Origin: Stenopsyche tienmushanensis
Lineage: Eukaryota > Arthropoda > Insecta > Trichoptera > Stenopsychidae
Direction: 5' to 3'
Length of the DNA: 64,000 nucleotides
NCBI GenBank assembly: GCA_008973525.1
Contig: WACJ01000405.1
Location: forward strand, 62,001 to 126,000
Position numbers and translations under genes: made by a program. Shown in pieces: positions 25,418-36,863 of the stretch (position 1 is the stretch's first letter; the number at the start of each line of letters is the position of its first letter). Below the pieces are notes generated by a model, which saw only the letters and a list, made by a program, of their open reading frames with translations, did no database searches and was not told the DNA's origin.

Positions 25418-25560
25418 GCTCTCGGTAGACTTTTTATTCGGCACGAAAGAGAGAGATTTGGCTGCGGAAAGGACGTCCTCCCGCAGCCAAGGCCACCCGC
25501 CGACTCCCCGACTCACGCCTCCTGCGTGTCATTACCCACGCAGGAGTCATATAATGAAAA
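25418..25560 (+). repeat. GC-rich double-hairpin repeat, best copy (copy 3)
   Basis: Two perfect hairpins lie within about 90 bp. TTGGCTGCGG (25458-25467) pairs with CCGCAGCCAA (25481-25490) around a palindromic GGACGTCC centre. CTCCTGCGTG (25519-25528) pairs with CACGCAGGAG (25537-25546). Between them is a cytosine-rich spacer, CCACCCGCCGACTCCCCGAC. Related copies are at 7.98, 22.87 and 62.16 kb. GC content is far above the surroundings. Too short to code; likely a MITE or a structured SINE-like element. Confidence 0.65.
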
Positions 25561-25837
25561 TGGTCTTTATAACGAGGTATAGATGTTTTTTTTATATTTG
25601 ACAGAACATATTTTTTTAAACGGGATGAAAAAATAAATTCATATTTCATACATCATGATTTTTTTGAAAAATAAGGATACTTCTTACAATGTATTAAAAA
25701 GTTTATACTATTTTTACGGACTGAACCCTGAATAAAATCGAACTGAACTAAAATTCCTGAAAATCGAATATATGACCATTTTTAAGACTGGCAGGAATTT
25801 TAAATCATAAAACCATAGGGATTTTTATATTAATTTC

Positions 25838-25915
25838 GAATATAAGACGAACCTGAATTTTGGAGGCAATTTTTCTAAGAAAATGTTGCGTCTTGTAGTC
25901 GGTAAAATATGGTAA
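25838..25915. mobile_element. DNA-transposon terminus of the TATAAGACG type
   Basis: TATAAGACGAACC, a GGAGGCAATTTTTCTAAG middle, then GCGTCTTGTAGTCGGTAAAA. The inner phrases ATAAGACG and CGTCTTGTA are inverted. Similar 'TATAAGACGCACC ... GCGTCTTATAGTCGGAAAAATACGGTA' termini are widespread in animal genomes; this is recalled, not searched. No transposase nearby. Confidence 0.45.
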
Positions 25916-27649
25916 ATATTTACTATTTAAATAAAAAGATATTTTCAGTATTAATGTAAATCAATAACGTAATAGATGACATCTATCTGTGCTAGTGGAA
26001 AGCTTTTCATATAGTCCAATTTGCCATCTGTTGACGATTTCATACACTTTCAAGGAGATCGATAAGTATAAATAAAATATATTTTTTTATTAATTTTGAT
26101 TTAAAATTTCATCACAATGTAGCCGTACGTTGGTATTTGTATTATGCTGCCTTAAATAAAATTCCATCGCAAGCTGAATTGAACTTTGCTATTTTTAAGC
26201 AGAGAGGTGTCGGCGTATGTAGCATGCCCTGGGCGTCAATTATTCTCGGGTCAGACATATACGTATTATATATAGGTTACCTGTATGCAGTGCAACTATA
26301 AAGTACGCGACACAAAGTGGGTCAATTTTTATTGTATTTTTATTTAGTAAATTTGAAAAATAACTCGGGCGACTCATATGTTGGATTCGATGTCCATTAT
26401 GTTAAGCTTTCATAGATGGCAATGAGTTGGGGGTCCGAAACTTTTTTCTTGTTAGAAAGAGACTTGTTTAGCAAAACAAAGAATTTATGGAAGTTTCTTG
26501 GGGGTGATTTCTTAAAGGGTACCTGGCGAAGCAGATGGGGTCAGGTAGATACGGTTGAATAATTGCAATTGCATCGCACACTGAATAAGCAAGTAAGAGA
26601 AAAGCCGGTCAATCCATCTTATCAGTTTCATTATAAATAAAGCAGACAAAATGTATCAGTTCTGCTCGTTTTATACGAGTTTGGAATATGAATTTTACAT
26701 CATTATTTCATACAGGCTTCCAACAATAAGAACACATGTGATATTAACAGATTAATCAAAGACGTGGTCTTCAATTTAAAATGCTCCAGCAGATAAGATG
26801 ATGCATGGAAGAGGGCATTAACGGCGTGCCTCTGCGATACTTGGAAGCAAACTCAATTATCAGAATGCTATTGCCTTATCTCTATCTCATAATAAACAGC
26901 AGTCTGGCCGCCTTCCAGCAGCATCATGCCATCGTCGTAAAATATCATCCGACTGGACTGGAATGGCTGCGACGCATAAATCTGTATGCACCAGCTCCAA
27001 GAGGTCTGCAGGCACGTCGTCCTGGCCTCATGCTATACGATCGGCCCTAACTCAGAAATCGAGATATCCACCGAAGATTTGGGTCGAGGACGTGTTGTAT
27101 TAGACAATGGATGCTGAACATCATACATTTTCAGATGCTGTCCCAATTACAAAAGTAAATTCAGATATTTTTATCGTAATATTGGATATTCAGTATGGAT
27201 TCAAAATCGTATTTCGATTTTCTAATGTGGATAAAATTATATTAGATGGTAGTATGCGGGTAAATATTTGCTTATGACGTCCGGATTATGCAATTTTACA
27301 TATATTTGCATTTTATTTTTTCAAGCGATCAAACGGAGTTACAACGGACAGAAAACTGGACATTTAGGCTTTTACTCAAATGATAAAATATGCGGATTTT
27401 AGAGAGGCCAAATTTGGTAATTTTGCGATGAAATAACATTTGAAATGCTTTACCAGCTGGCGTGTAATGACGTGAATGCGCTTTAAAATTAAAACAATAA
27501 GAAAAGAATATTCTTAAACATTTCTATAATGCTTAGAATTTGTTAGATTATAGCGACCATGTTGTCAAAACAACATCTATTAAATATATTGATAATTATT
27601 TATGGCAAATTATCATGAAAGGTAATAGTATTGAAAATGTATTCTGAAA
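25916..27649. other. Stretch without recognised gene
   Basis: A plus-strand frame of 81 codons (26805-27050) in less AT-rich DNA is unassigned. A CTCF-like motif is at 26022. Confidence 0.35.
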
Positions 27650-28020
27650 AAGCCACAGTTTGGTGTGAATTTTGGTCTGGCGGAATGATCGGTTTTATAT
27701 TTCTTCCAAAACGAAACTGGGATTGTCATAACCATCAACGGCGAGCTGTCCAGATTGATGATAAGTAACTTTTTGTATTTTAAACTGGATGATATGGATA
27801 CCTATGGCATTTGTTTCCAACAACATGACGCTTTGTACCACACAGCGCATGCTATGATGGACATTCTGCACCAATGATCTGAACCAACTTCTTCCTTTGG
27901 GGCTATCTTTAATTGAAGATCTAAGCGTATAAACAGCAAACAATTGGTGCCCTCAAAGTCAACATATTAAACGCCATTCGGCTAATTCAGCAAGATTTAT
28001 GCAACAATATCAACAATAAT
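27650..28020 (+). pseudogene. Decayed mariner-like transposase fragment, second copy
   Basis: Blocks in order: KATVWCEFWSGGMIG (27650-27695), NGELSRLMISNF, FQQHDALYHTAHAMM around the second catalytic position (27820-27860; FQQDGATCHTA in relatives, so the Asp is replaced by His-Asp), FFLWGYL near the third (27890-27912), and RLIQQDLCNN near 28000. This is the same family as 3167-3575, and the two remnants overlap in the C-terminal half. Stops and frameshifts make it dead. It ends about 65 bp before composite hAT repeat copy A. Confidence 0.7.
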
Positions 28021-28084
28021 TTAAAGGCGAAAGAATTTTATTTATTTAAGAAAAGATAAAAATACATTTTTTATTTTCTTATAA

Positions 28085-28607
28085 TACCATCAATGTGACT
28101 GATAAAATTCCTTTCTGCTGAGACACGAATTAAAACTCGCCAAACTCCCGATTTCTCAACAAATTATTTATTTCCATCGCTATAGATGAATACTTATATA
28201 TTATAATATTATGATGTGATTCGTAATTATATTACAGAGGAATACAAAAAAAATGAACCCCGTATCCATTATATTTCATATCGATATTCCTATTATTAGA
28301 GGTTGAGGTGTAGTAAATACATCACCGCTAGGAAAATGTTAATATGACAATTTGAAAAACATATATGTACTATATATATGTATACATATATTAGACAGTT
28401 ACTGCCCCTAAGCGTCGCCTAGGCTCGCCATTTCATAGTTACGCCACTGTTTCCAAGCGTCCAGATTTCGGCGGGAATGTCTCAATTTAGTAGCATTCAA
28501 CTTGCTGGTGAGGTGTACGATTTCTACTAGACAAAAACTTTAATCCCGAATGTTTTCGGGATTACGTTTACTAATCAATGTCCGGGATCCCGGGATTGGA
28601 TTCCCTA
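28085..28607 (-). mobile_element. Composite hAT-related repeat, copy A (3'-truncated)
   Basis: This is the reverse complement of the first ~550 bp of copy B. Reading on the minus strand from 28607 it has the GGGAAT-CCAATCCCGGGATCCCGG start, a duplicated CGGGATT phrase, CTCACCAGCAAGTTGAA, the CAGTGGCGTAACTA motif (minus strand, near 28440-28453), the GGCGAGCCTAGGCGACGC block, an AT microsatellite and TCTCAGCAGAAAGGAATTTT, where it stops just inside the transposase C-terminal frame. It faces copy B in inverted orientation, with 1.86 kb between them. Confidence 0.7.
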
Positions 28608-30467
28608 CTCGCAAGCACAGATATCATTTTATATTTCTTAAAAAAAGCTATTATTTTTATAATTTATTAAATAAATAATTTAATTGTAAATAAAAGATCC
28701 ATTAAAGTATATTTGGATGTATAAAATTTTAAAATTATGTTATATCCTGAAAATAAGATCATAGTGTCAGGTACTCCCAAAGGTAAATTGTAATTGGCAG
28801 ATGTCAAATGTGATGGATCAAAATCACTGGGGATAGTTTAAACCTTAACTAAATGGATATATATTGTTTGTATATGCGATTAAACAATATTTATTTTTTT
28901 TAAAAATTTAAATTGAGCAAAAATTTTACAAATATTTAATAAAACGTGATGGTATCATGAAAGCGTCTTAGTTTGAGAAAAGCACTAATGAAGTTATTAT
29001 ATAACCGGTGCCTCTGAGTTTACTTTCATTTTTTCAGCCCTTTTTTCAGAGAAGCTTCGTTTTACTTAAAAGTGTTCCTCTAAGATTTTTTAGCATTTTC
29101 CCATAAAACAATTGAAAAAAACCATTCAGTTCATTATGAAAATGTTCGCCTACTTTATTTTTTTAGGTCCATTTTTATTAAAACGCGGCAAAAAACGATG
29201 CGATGGTTTTTTAGTCGTTATAAAAGCTTGCTAAAATAGCTTTTCTGTGAATTGCATTGTTGTTTTTGATTATTCGCGGAGAGAACAATTTCTATACTGG
29301 CAAAAAATACCCGCCGATAAAGCGATGACTGTCCAAGTTTTTGCGTCGCACGCAATTCGTTTCATTGTCAAAAAAGTCAATTTTGGAACGGTATTAAAAG
29401 CGAGAAACGTGATTCATTGATATATGACCGAATGATTTGACACTTTGACAAGGATAGATTAATTTTCAATAGATACAATCGACTACACGATCGGAAAACA
29501 AATAGGAACAGGACGGGGAAAAAAGTGGCAATCACTGAGCGTTTTGTTGGGGAACTTAATCAATCAATATTGCGACACTTTACGATTCGCCTGAACGAAA
29601 AGAGTTTATTTTTCTGAATGGACGACTTGATTAAAGTATTGTTTTTAAATTTACGACGTTTATTATAATCATAAATAAACCATAATCTTTTGGTGTTACC
29701 ATTTTCTTCTACATATGATTAGATTTTAAAAATATCTATGAGCAAGTTGCGTAATCATCACGTAGTAAAATAAGAATAAAATGGATTAGGATATGAACCT
29801 GAGCCTTTACAATAGGAGTCCGGGATCTAAGTCACTGTACCAACACTTGGTTGATAATGTAGTTATTGCATTAATATTTTTCGTAGAAATGTCTCCTAGT
29901 AGACATATCATCATCATTATCATAGTGCAGCCACAAACAGCTCACTGCAGAACTATGGGCCTCTTCAATATCCATTAACAGGAAGGGGTTAGATACATTC
30001 ATCTCCTCATTTACTCGATATTGAAGGTAGCATGATCTCTAAGTTTCATTTAGAACGCTCATCTAGTATGCCACCTAGATGAACCTGTCGAAGGGTGCTA
30101 ACGCGACCAAATTTTTTAAATATTAATATATAATGAAATTTATATTATCGAGTTAGTTTCAATATTGATACACTTTATATTAACCCTTAACACTCGAAAG
30201 GTAACTCTCACTCACCATATGACTTGATGCCGCAATTCGAGAAGCGAATCTAGCTTACCACTCGGTTTGATACAAAAAGTCGATGCACGGCAAAAACTGT
30301 TTACATTTTAGTTCCTTTGCAGTGAGTTTCTATGCTCTTTTGTATAATCTTATGGAGTATAACATGATACCTCTTCAAATAGATATAAGATTTTCTTATC
30401 TGAAATGAGTCCATAACCGCTAACCGGACTGCATATTCGGCACTAGTTCGAACTTGACATTAGTGGA
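28608..30467. other. Region between inverted copies A and B
   Basis: No gene recognised. TTAACCCTTAACACTCGAAA at 30180-30199 is a possible TTAA-type terminus. The only frame over 60 codons (29793-29978) has no recognisable motif. Confidence 0.35.
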
Positions 30468-31350
30468 TAGGGAATTCAATCCCGGGATCCCGTACAGTCT
30501 TAGGTGTTCATGAATCCCGGAACTAGTAAACGTAGTCCCGAAAAATTTGGGACTGAAATTTTTATCTAACAGAAATCGTATACTTCACCAGCAAGTTGAA
30601 GGCTACTAAATCGAGACATTCTTGCCGAAATCTGAACGCTTTGAAACAGTGGCGTAACTACTAATTGGCGAGCTTAGACGACGCCTAGGGGCAGTAATTG
30701 TCTAATCTATATATACGTATATATACAGTACATATATGTTTTTCAAATTGTTATATTAACTTTGCCCTACCGGTGATGTATTTACTACACCTCGACTCTA
30801 ATAATGGGCATTTAGATATGAAATATGATAGACACGGGGTTCAGAATTTTTGTATTCCTCTGTAATATAAATACAAATCACATCAAAGTATAATAGTTTA
30901 TAAATATTCATCAGCTGCGACGGAAATAAATAATTTGTCGGGAAATCGGGAGTTTGGCAAGTTTTAATTCGTGTCTCAGCAGAAAGGAATTTTATCAGTC
31001 ACATGGATGGTGTTATACGAAAATGGAGGCTCACGCAATCATCAAATCGAACTAGCATTTAAATATCTGATGACGATACCACAAACGAGTGTGGAGGCTG
31101 AGCGTGCATTTTCAGTAGCAAGTTGCCTGGCTTCCAAAATCAGATCCAGACTAAATGATGAAACACTCGATGCTTTAATGTTACTTCGGGCATATTTTCA
31201 AAATCAATATAATTTCTTGAACTTGATCGATCAGTCTCAAGTGAAAAGTGTTAAATACACTCAAATTAACGATATTCTACTGCCAATTCAAAGCACCCAA
31301 TTATTCAAATCACTGCTCCAAATTATTGCTCATATTTCCTCTTAAAGAAA
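30468..31350 (+). mobile_element. Composite hAT-related repeat, copy B
   Basis: It starts AGGGAATTCAATCCCGGGAT, with CGGGAT phrases in both orientations within 80 bp. At 30646 is CAGTGGCGTAACTA, the form of a hAT inverted terminus, followed by GGCGAGCTTAGACGACGC, an AT-rich microsatellite (30706-30740) and then the C-terminal transposase frame. The same order in copies A and C shows that this whole unit was already joined before it spread. The far right end cannot be placed because copies A and C are shorter. Confidence 0.7.
30971..31345 (+). pseudogene. hAT transposase C-terminal dimerisation domain
   Basis: This 124-codon open frame encodes the hAT family C-terminal dimerisation region. 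Key blocks are ELAFKYLMTIPQTSVEAERA (about residues 27-46), FSVAS and SKIRSRLNDETLDALMLLRA (about 52-71), matching the family pattern 'P.tSv.sERaFS.ag...s..Rs.L....l..l.flr'. One codon of the usual 'SGY' position is missing relative to copy C. The zinc-finger BED region and the catalytic RNase-H-like part are absent, so it cannot act as a transposase alone. A stop lies immediately upstream (30965). It is probably a remnant exon, not a host gene. Confidence 0.75.
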
Positions 31351-32442
31351 TGTTTTTTAAATGACTACATGGATGATGAAAATAATACTATTTTGGAAAA
31401 GGTAGTGCTCATTTTTTAAAGAAATCTTTCATATTTGAATTTTTTCGTAGGATATCTATCAATCAGTTTGAGCGTTCAGCTTCCAAATTTATCTCCCCCC
31501 CCGAAAATGATGAATAGTATGATACATAGGGATGGACGAGAATAATTCAAGTACATTATATTGTTGCAAGGGTTGCTTATGTGATAGGGTGATGTCTTGT
31601 TTGAATGTTTATGCAATTTAAAATTCCTAAGCATACAATTTAATATGACGATAGTCAAGAATTTATAATATAAATGTAATAAAGCATTCAAATTTAATTT
31701 ATTTGATGTTGAATTTATAAAATAAATGCTTAGCTATAAAGTCGAAGGCTAAAGGAAGAAGCTCAAAGATGATACCCAAAGGCAAAGGTCAAATTTGACA
31801 TTAGGTTAGGGTCTAATTGGTTTAAATCATGATTTAAATAAAAAGTTTCACAGTAAAATTTGAAAATACCCTTTGTAAATGCTTTGTATTATCCATTCTC
31901 AGACGTGATTGTATTTCAAAATTTTCAGGGGTGTACTTCAAGGGGTGGTTCGTTTCCTCTCGAGCCTCGTAGTGTTTTCTGCGCTCGAGTCTCTTTTTTA
32001 TTTTTCGGTGTGCATTTAGATGCATTTATCGCCGGATGCATTTATAAGGAGTATGGAGGGTTTTCTCGGCGTGTGCTGTGGGAGGTTTTGTCAGGAGGTG
32101 CGACTGCATCACACTTCCGGTGAGCCTTACATCCTTCCCGTTTCCGATGAACATCCTCGATAGCTATACCGACGCCTTCTGTTGTGGACGTTGGATCGAT
32201 TTTTAATATCGTGTCGGCAGTGGACTGTGAATTATTTTAGTGAAAAATTCACCACGTGTGAATTCATATTTATAAAATATTCATATCAAATTTTATGTTT
32301 TCACCAAAATACTATCTCATGTAGATCAACATTATTTTTGAAGTAAAAATATAATTTTGCTACAAAATTAAAAAAATACATTGATGTAAATAAAGCTGTC
32401 TCGAATTGGAATGCAAATTTAGAAGTTTAGTCTAATATCAAG
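31351..32442. other. Stretch without recognised gene
   Basis: A plus-strand frame of 87 codons (31860-32123) lies in a GC-richer patch, with no recognisable motif. Confidence 0.35.
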
Positions 32443-33617
32443 GTGGTTCTAAATATAAGGACGATAGGATACGTTCTGGAGCCAACTCTGTTCAATGTCG
32501 TCTACAACAGTCTACTGACAACAAAGATGCCACACGGAGCAGAACTCATTGCCTTCGCGAATGACCTCGTACTGTTGATGACAGCTCGACATCCATGGGA
32601 AATGGAGGCGACGGGCAATGAAGCCCTCGCCAGAATCAACGCATGGATGCGAGAAAATCGCCTGCAGCTGGCAGCAGAAAAAACGGAGGCAATGCAGTAG
32701 AAGAAGTAGAACAAGGGTCAAGAGGCTTGTTGTGAACAGTCACGAGGTTGAATACAGCAAATCGTTGAAATACCTCGGGATTCTCTTGGACAATAAGCTG
32801 ACCTTTAGAAAACATATTGAAGCAGCTGCGCAGAAGGTGCAGAAGGCGCAGAAGGTGCCCAGTGAACTAGGACGACTCATGCCCAATATTGGAGGGCCAA
32901 AGCTGTGCAGAAGACGTACCATAAACTAGGTAATACACTTGATCCTTCTGTACGGAGCCCCGATATGGCATGAGTCGCTCAGATATGAACGCTACAGAAG
33001 GAAGCTGGTCGGGGTCCAGCGGCAGGGAGCGCTCTGAGTCACCACAGCATACAGAACTGTATCTGAAGAAGCGGTGCTCGTGATCACTGGAATACCTACG
33101 TTTGACCTCCAGGCAAAAAAGAGGTCCTTGGACCACAAATATCCTAAAAATCGCAACGAACATGATCAGAAACTGATGAAAGCCTGGCAACGGAGATGGG
33201 ATCAGTCCAGCAAGAGAAGATGGACCCAACGACTTATCCCAGTCATAAGTCGATGGAGGGCCCGGGAATACGATGAAACAACCTACCGCTTGACTTAGGT
33301 GCTCACTGGGCATGAATGCTTCGGTGCGTACCTGAAGTGGATTGGCAAAGAACCATCCACAACAAGCGGAGGTCGACGACGTAGAGCACACCATCATTGG
33401 CTGTGAAGCTTGGGCACCCCAAAGAAAACTTCTGAAACAAGCACTCAGGGTAGCTGAGCTCAACGTCAACAACATGGTCCACAGCATGATGGAAAGCAAG
33501 AAGAACTGGGACCTTTGGCGCGAATACGTAGAAGAGATTCTGAGTGCCAAAGAGGGCAGTAAAAAGGAGAGACGCAGGGCGCAACAGCCTCTCCAACAAA
33601 TAGGGCCAATCACCTAA
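32443..33617 (+). pseudogene. R1-like reverse transcriptase and C-terminal region, broken
   Basis: First block (32443-32697) reads LEPTLFNVVYNSLLTTKMPH then ELIAFANDLVLLMTARHP; the catalytic FADD box is seen as FAND, so one catalytic Asp is replaced by Asn. It continues to RLQLAAEKTEAM and a TAG stop. The second block, in another frame (32715-32900), reads KRLVVNSHEVEYSKSLKYLG and ILLDNKLTFRKHIEAAAQK, the thumb region. Near 32940 is LLYGAPIWHESLRYERYRRK. The last blocks (33290-33615) include VLTGHECFGAYLKW and DVEHTIIGCEAW, the region of the C-terminal zinc-knuckle (part of its Cys/His pattern retained), then LWREYVEEILSAKE. Domain order and wording fit the R1 clade. Confidence 0.75.
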
Positions 33618-33800
33618 GGCCAGACTACCTGTCTTTCTGAAGCAATGTGGAAAACAATACCAGGGGGACAGAGAAGGACAAGGGAGGGGTTTAGTGGGTA
33701 CAATCCTACACTACCCAAGAAGGGTGTCTTGTGCTCTTAAGCATACACATGGAATACCATGTGTGCGAAGATTCCCCTCCCTCAGGAATAGAAAAAAAAA
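32443..33800 (+). mobile_element. R1-clade-like non-LTR retrotransposon, 5'-truncated
   Basis: The element begins abruptly inside the reverse transcriptase and runs through the C-terminal region, a 3' untranslated segment and a poly-A stretch at 33788-33797. The 3' segment has GTTTAGTGGGTACAATCCTA then CACTACCC, and a hairpin ATGGAATACCAT near 33748. Loss of the 5' end is the usual outcome of incomplete target-primed reverse transcription. Body GC is much higher than the flanks. Several frameshifts and stops make it inactive. Confidence 0.8.
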
Positions 33801-36356
33801 TACTATAATTAATTAATATGTTCATTTCAGAATGTTCTGAATATATTGAATACAATATTTGAATAATGTCAAAATCTTACTAAATTATAAGTTGAACTTT
33901 GTTTAAATTTAACAAGATTAGTTGACAAGTCGAGTTTTTCAGCATTTGCATAGTATTCAATATAATTCGAGATTTTGCTGAAAATTAAACAGTATGAATA
34001 AGTAGAGTTAGATATGATTAATGGAATATGCAAAGTTGTATATTTGTTCAGAAATTATTTCAAATGATGGAAGCATCGAAATGTTGTTAATAACTTGACG
34101 AAGACAAATACAAAACAAGCTTGCAAATAATTAATTGATAACGTCTGGAAATTGTTAAAATAGAATTTGCGCGATTGCGTAAGAGTATTTATTTACCTTC
34201 ACTCAAGAGCTAGAATTGTGTTTGAGTTGTGTGGTTGTGATAAAAATACTATTTAGTCCTGGATGAAACATTACCTCCTGGAATAGAGTGCTTCATTGAT
34301 AATCGACCGTGTTAATTAATATGGTAACATTGTTCGCAAGCATTACAGAAGAGAATTAGCGGAGCGACCGCAGGAGTCGCAATCGACTGTGGTTTGCACC
34401 CATATGGTGTAATTTTATAATTGGTATCCTATATCAACAAACAATAATGACGATAATTGGATACTGTATTTGTTTACTGTCATGTCTTTTTAATAATTAA
34501 ACTTAGGGGTGGAATATTAAGTTACGCTCCGCAACGGGGGTAGCACGTGACGCGATCCGATTTTTAAGCACGCCAATCAACGTTAAGACTTTTGAAAAAT
34601 GGGCACGTTCGGAATTCGTTTCGAGCAGATTGAATATCAATATTGTGCGATATTTCATTAATTACGTGATCTGAATCTGAAAAGAGATTTTTGGAAATTA
34701 AAGGATGGTGTCTTGGAGCCTTCAGAGCGTGAAAATATCGAGACTTTGTCTTTTTAAAGTTCAAAATATAGGCAATTATATTAATCAATGGAAGACTAAA
34801 ATAGCCATCATACTATTTACTTAATAAATGATAACATTCTTAATTATATTCCGTATATCTAATTATTGATCTTAAGGTACCATATTCGTTATCGAATGTA
34901 GATGATTTCTTGGATATGGGTTTTTTTTTGAAAACGATACTTCATATGGTGATTTCTCATGGGTGCGTAGCAAAATTAGATTTTTAAATGGTAGTTATAA
35001 TTATTGTAGCAAATTCAATCACTTATAGATTCACACTTCTACTCTATTCTACTTCAATTGTTTTCTAACAGAATCTCCCCCTTTTTCTGATAAGGGGTAG
35101 TCTTACTAATTACAATTACATAAAACACAAATTTATATGACAAAGTTTACTTGACTAAATTATTTAGTACGAAATATTTGGGTCACACAACCAATACTTC
35201 TTGGCACCGATTTAAAATTTACTATGATAGATCTAAGAGATTTTGGATAAAAAATAATTTAACACAAAAATATTTGCTAATATAATATGTTCTTTTTGGA
35301 CCACTGACGTTTATTAAAATAATTTAACTTTTATTACCATGATAACATTTTTTGGATTCTAAACAACTAATACGAGAAAACAATGACTAGAGATTCAGGA
35401 TAGAGATCAATGTTTATATGTTATGTACAAACATATTTTGTTTCAAAATAAATGGGAAAACGATTGCTTTGGAGACGATAAATTGGGATTTCAGGATAAA
35501 CTTACCCAATGCAATTAATCACGCTTGAACAATAAAATAGTGCAATTCATTCGGAGACACCCGCAATTAATTTGACAAATCTGCAGAAAAAAAATATTTA
35601 AACGCATTCTTGTATAAAACTGATAATTTCTCTCCGTATTAATAATAGAATTAGGATAAAAGAACGCATCTGCCCATATTCAACCAAATCGATAGTTCAA
35701 ATATAACGATTCGTTATTAACGACCGAATCGTACAGCACATTAGTAAAGGATTATTGTTCCTATGATTTATTGCTTGGCATTGAACCTCGTATTGATTCC
35801 CAGGAAGTTCTATTCCAGCCATCAACATTATAAATATCCTTGCGGTATCTTCAGGGGAGGCTTTAGGCGTGTAACAAATGTACCAAATACACAAGGAAAT
35901 ATCAATTAAGTCGAACTGAAAACTACATGAATATCAGTATTCGATTTGTACGGTCTTAATTAGCTGCGAAGCGGAATGCATCCGTTCCGTTGGCTAAGTA
36001 GCTGAAAACGCAGCCAAAACTTTCAACTCTTAGAGTTTTCCCAACACTTAAAGAGCGCCAAGCATGCAATATTTCATGTAATTCTACGTTATAATAAACG
36101 GCAGTCATTAAAAATGCATATTACAGACTTCGTAATCTTTGTATCGTGTTAGTGGGTAATTGCTGTCGGGTAGGCTTTGTTAAAATCGACATGACGTCTA
36201 CATAAATGAATGCCAGCAATTTTTTACACGGCAAAAATGTCATTTGTGCTCTCTTACTTTGCATTTAGATTCGTGTCGACAAAGCCAATAAACGATTTGG
36301 ATTATTATGTTTGATGTGTACGACGAATATGTAATTAATATGTCTGCCAATGTTCG
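33801..36356. other. AT-rich stretch, nothing recognised
   Basis: No supported gene. A short hairpin-like phrase CCCCCTTTTTCTGATAAGGG is near 35077. Confidence 0.4.
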
Positions 36357-36545
36357 AGGGTCATATAGAAAGTAAGGTTATAAGGGCTCCTGAAGCCGGC
36401 AGAATTATTTTTATTTCCAAGTTGGCATATATGGCATGTAGGGGGTTACTAACAGTTAGTTTGTTTGGTCACACGTGTTTGTCGGTCATTTTGTTCAGTT
36501 ACAGTAAATTATTCCTATAGAGGGATCGTCACGCATGCCTCCACT
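36357..36545. repeat. Dispersed repeat, copy 2 (partner of 1270-1490)
   Basis: Block order matches the 1.27-kb copy: GGGTCATATAGAAAGTAAGG, GCTCCTGAAGCC, CACGTGTTTGTCGGTCATTT, TGTTCAGTTACAGTAAATT and GGATCGTCACGC. It then diverges into AT-rich DNA at about 36545. Same strand as copy 1. Confidence 0.45.
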
Positions 36546-36623
36546 TCCCGTTTTTGGATTTTATAAGCTTTATAAGCTTATATCTTGGACTCGTATTATA
36601 AAGGTTCGGCTTTATATTTTTAT

Positions 36624-36863
36624 TATGCTTATATTATTTCCGCAAATGTATAAAATAAGTTGATAAAGTTTTATTGCAATCGGATGAACGGTATGGCAGC
36701 GTATTCAATACGAACAAACAAACATTGATTTTTACATATAAAATGACTATGCTTATATTTCTTGCGCAATTCTTAGCAATAAGTCGACGAAGTTTTATCG
36801 CAATCTGATGAACGGTATGACAGCGCATTACAAACGAACAAACAGAGATTATTTTTTATACAT
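36624..36863. repeat. Tandem dimer of a ~124-bp dispersed repeat
   Basis: Two units start at TATGCTTATATT (36624 and 36748). Each holds AAGTTTTATxGCAATCxGAT, then GAACGGTATGxCAGCG and an ACGAACAAACA tail followed by a T-rich run. The same unit is duplicated at 40856-41099 and occurs once near 45345. Insect RTE-type and Helitron-like repeats end in similar 'GAxxGGT ... ACAAACAAAC' tails; the class here is an inference. Confidence 0.6.

Noticed and set aside
32826..32860. GTGCAGAAGGCGCAGAAGG as a microsatellite
   Set aside because: It is part of the R1-like coding sequence (an AQKVQKAQKV stretch), so it is not an independent repeat.
32867..33613. 248-codon minus-strand frame
   Set aside because: It is antisense to the R1-like C-terminal region, whose plus-strand blocks are clearly recognisable; the minus frame is a shadow.
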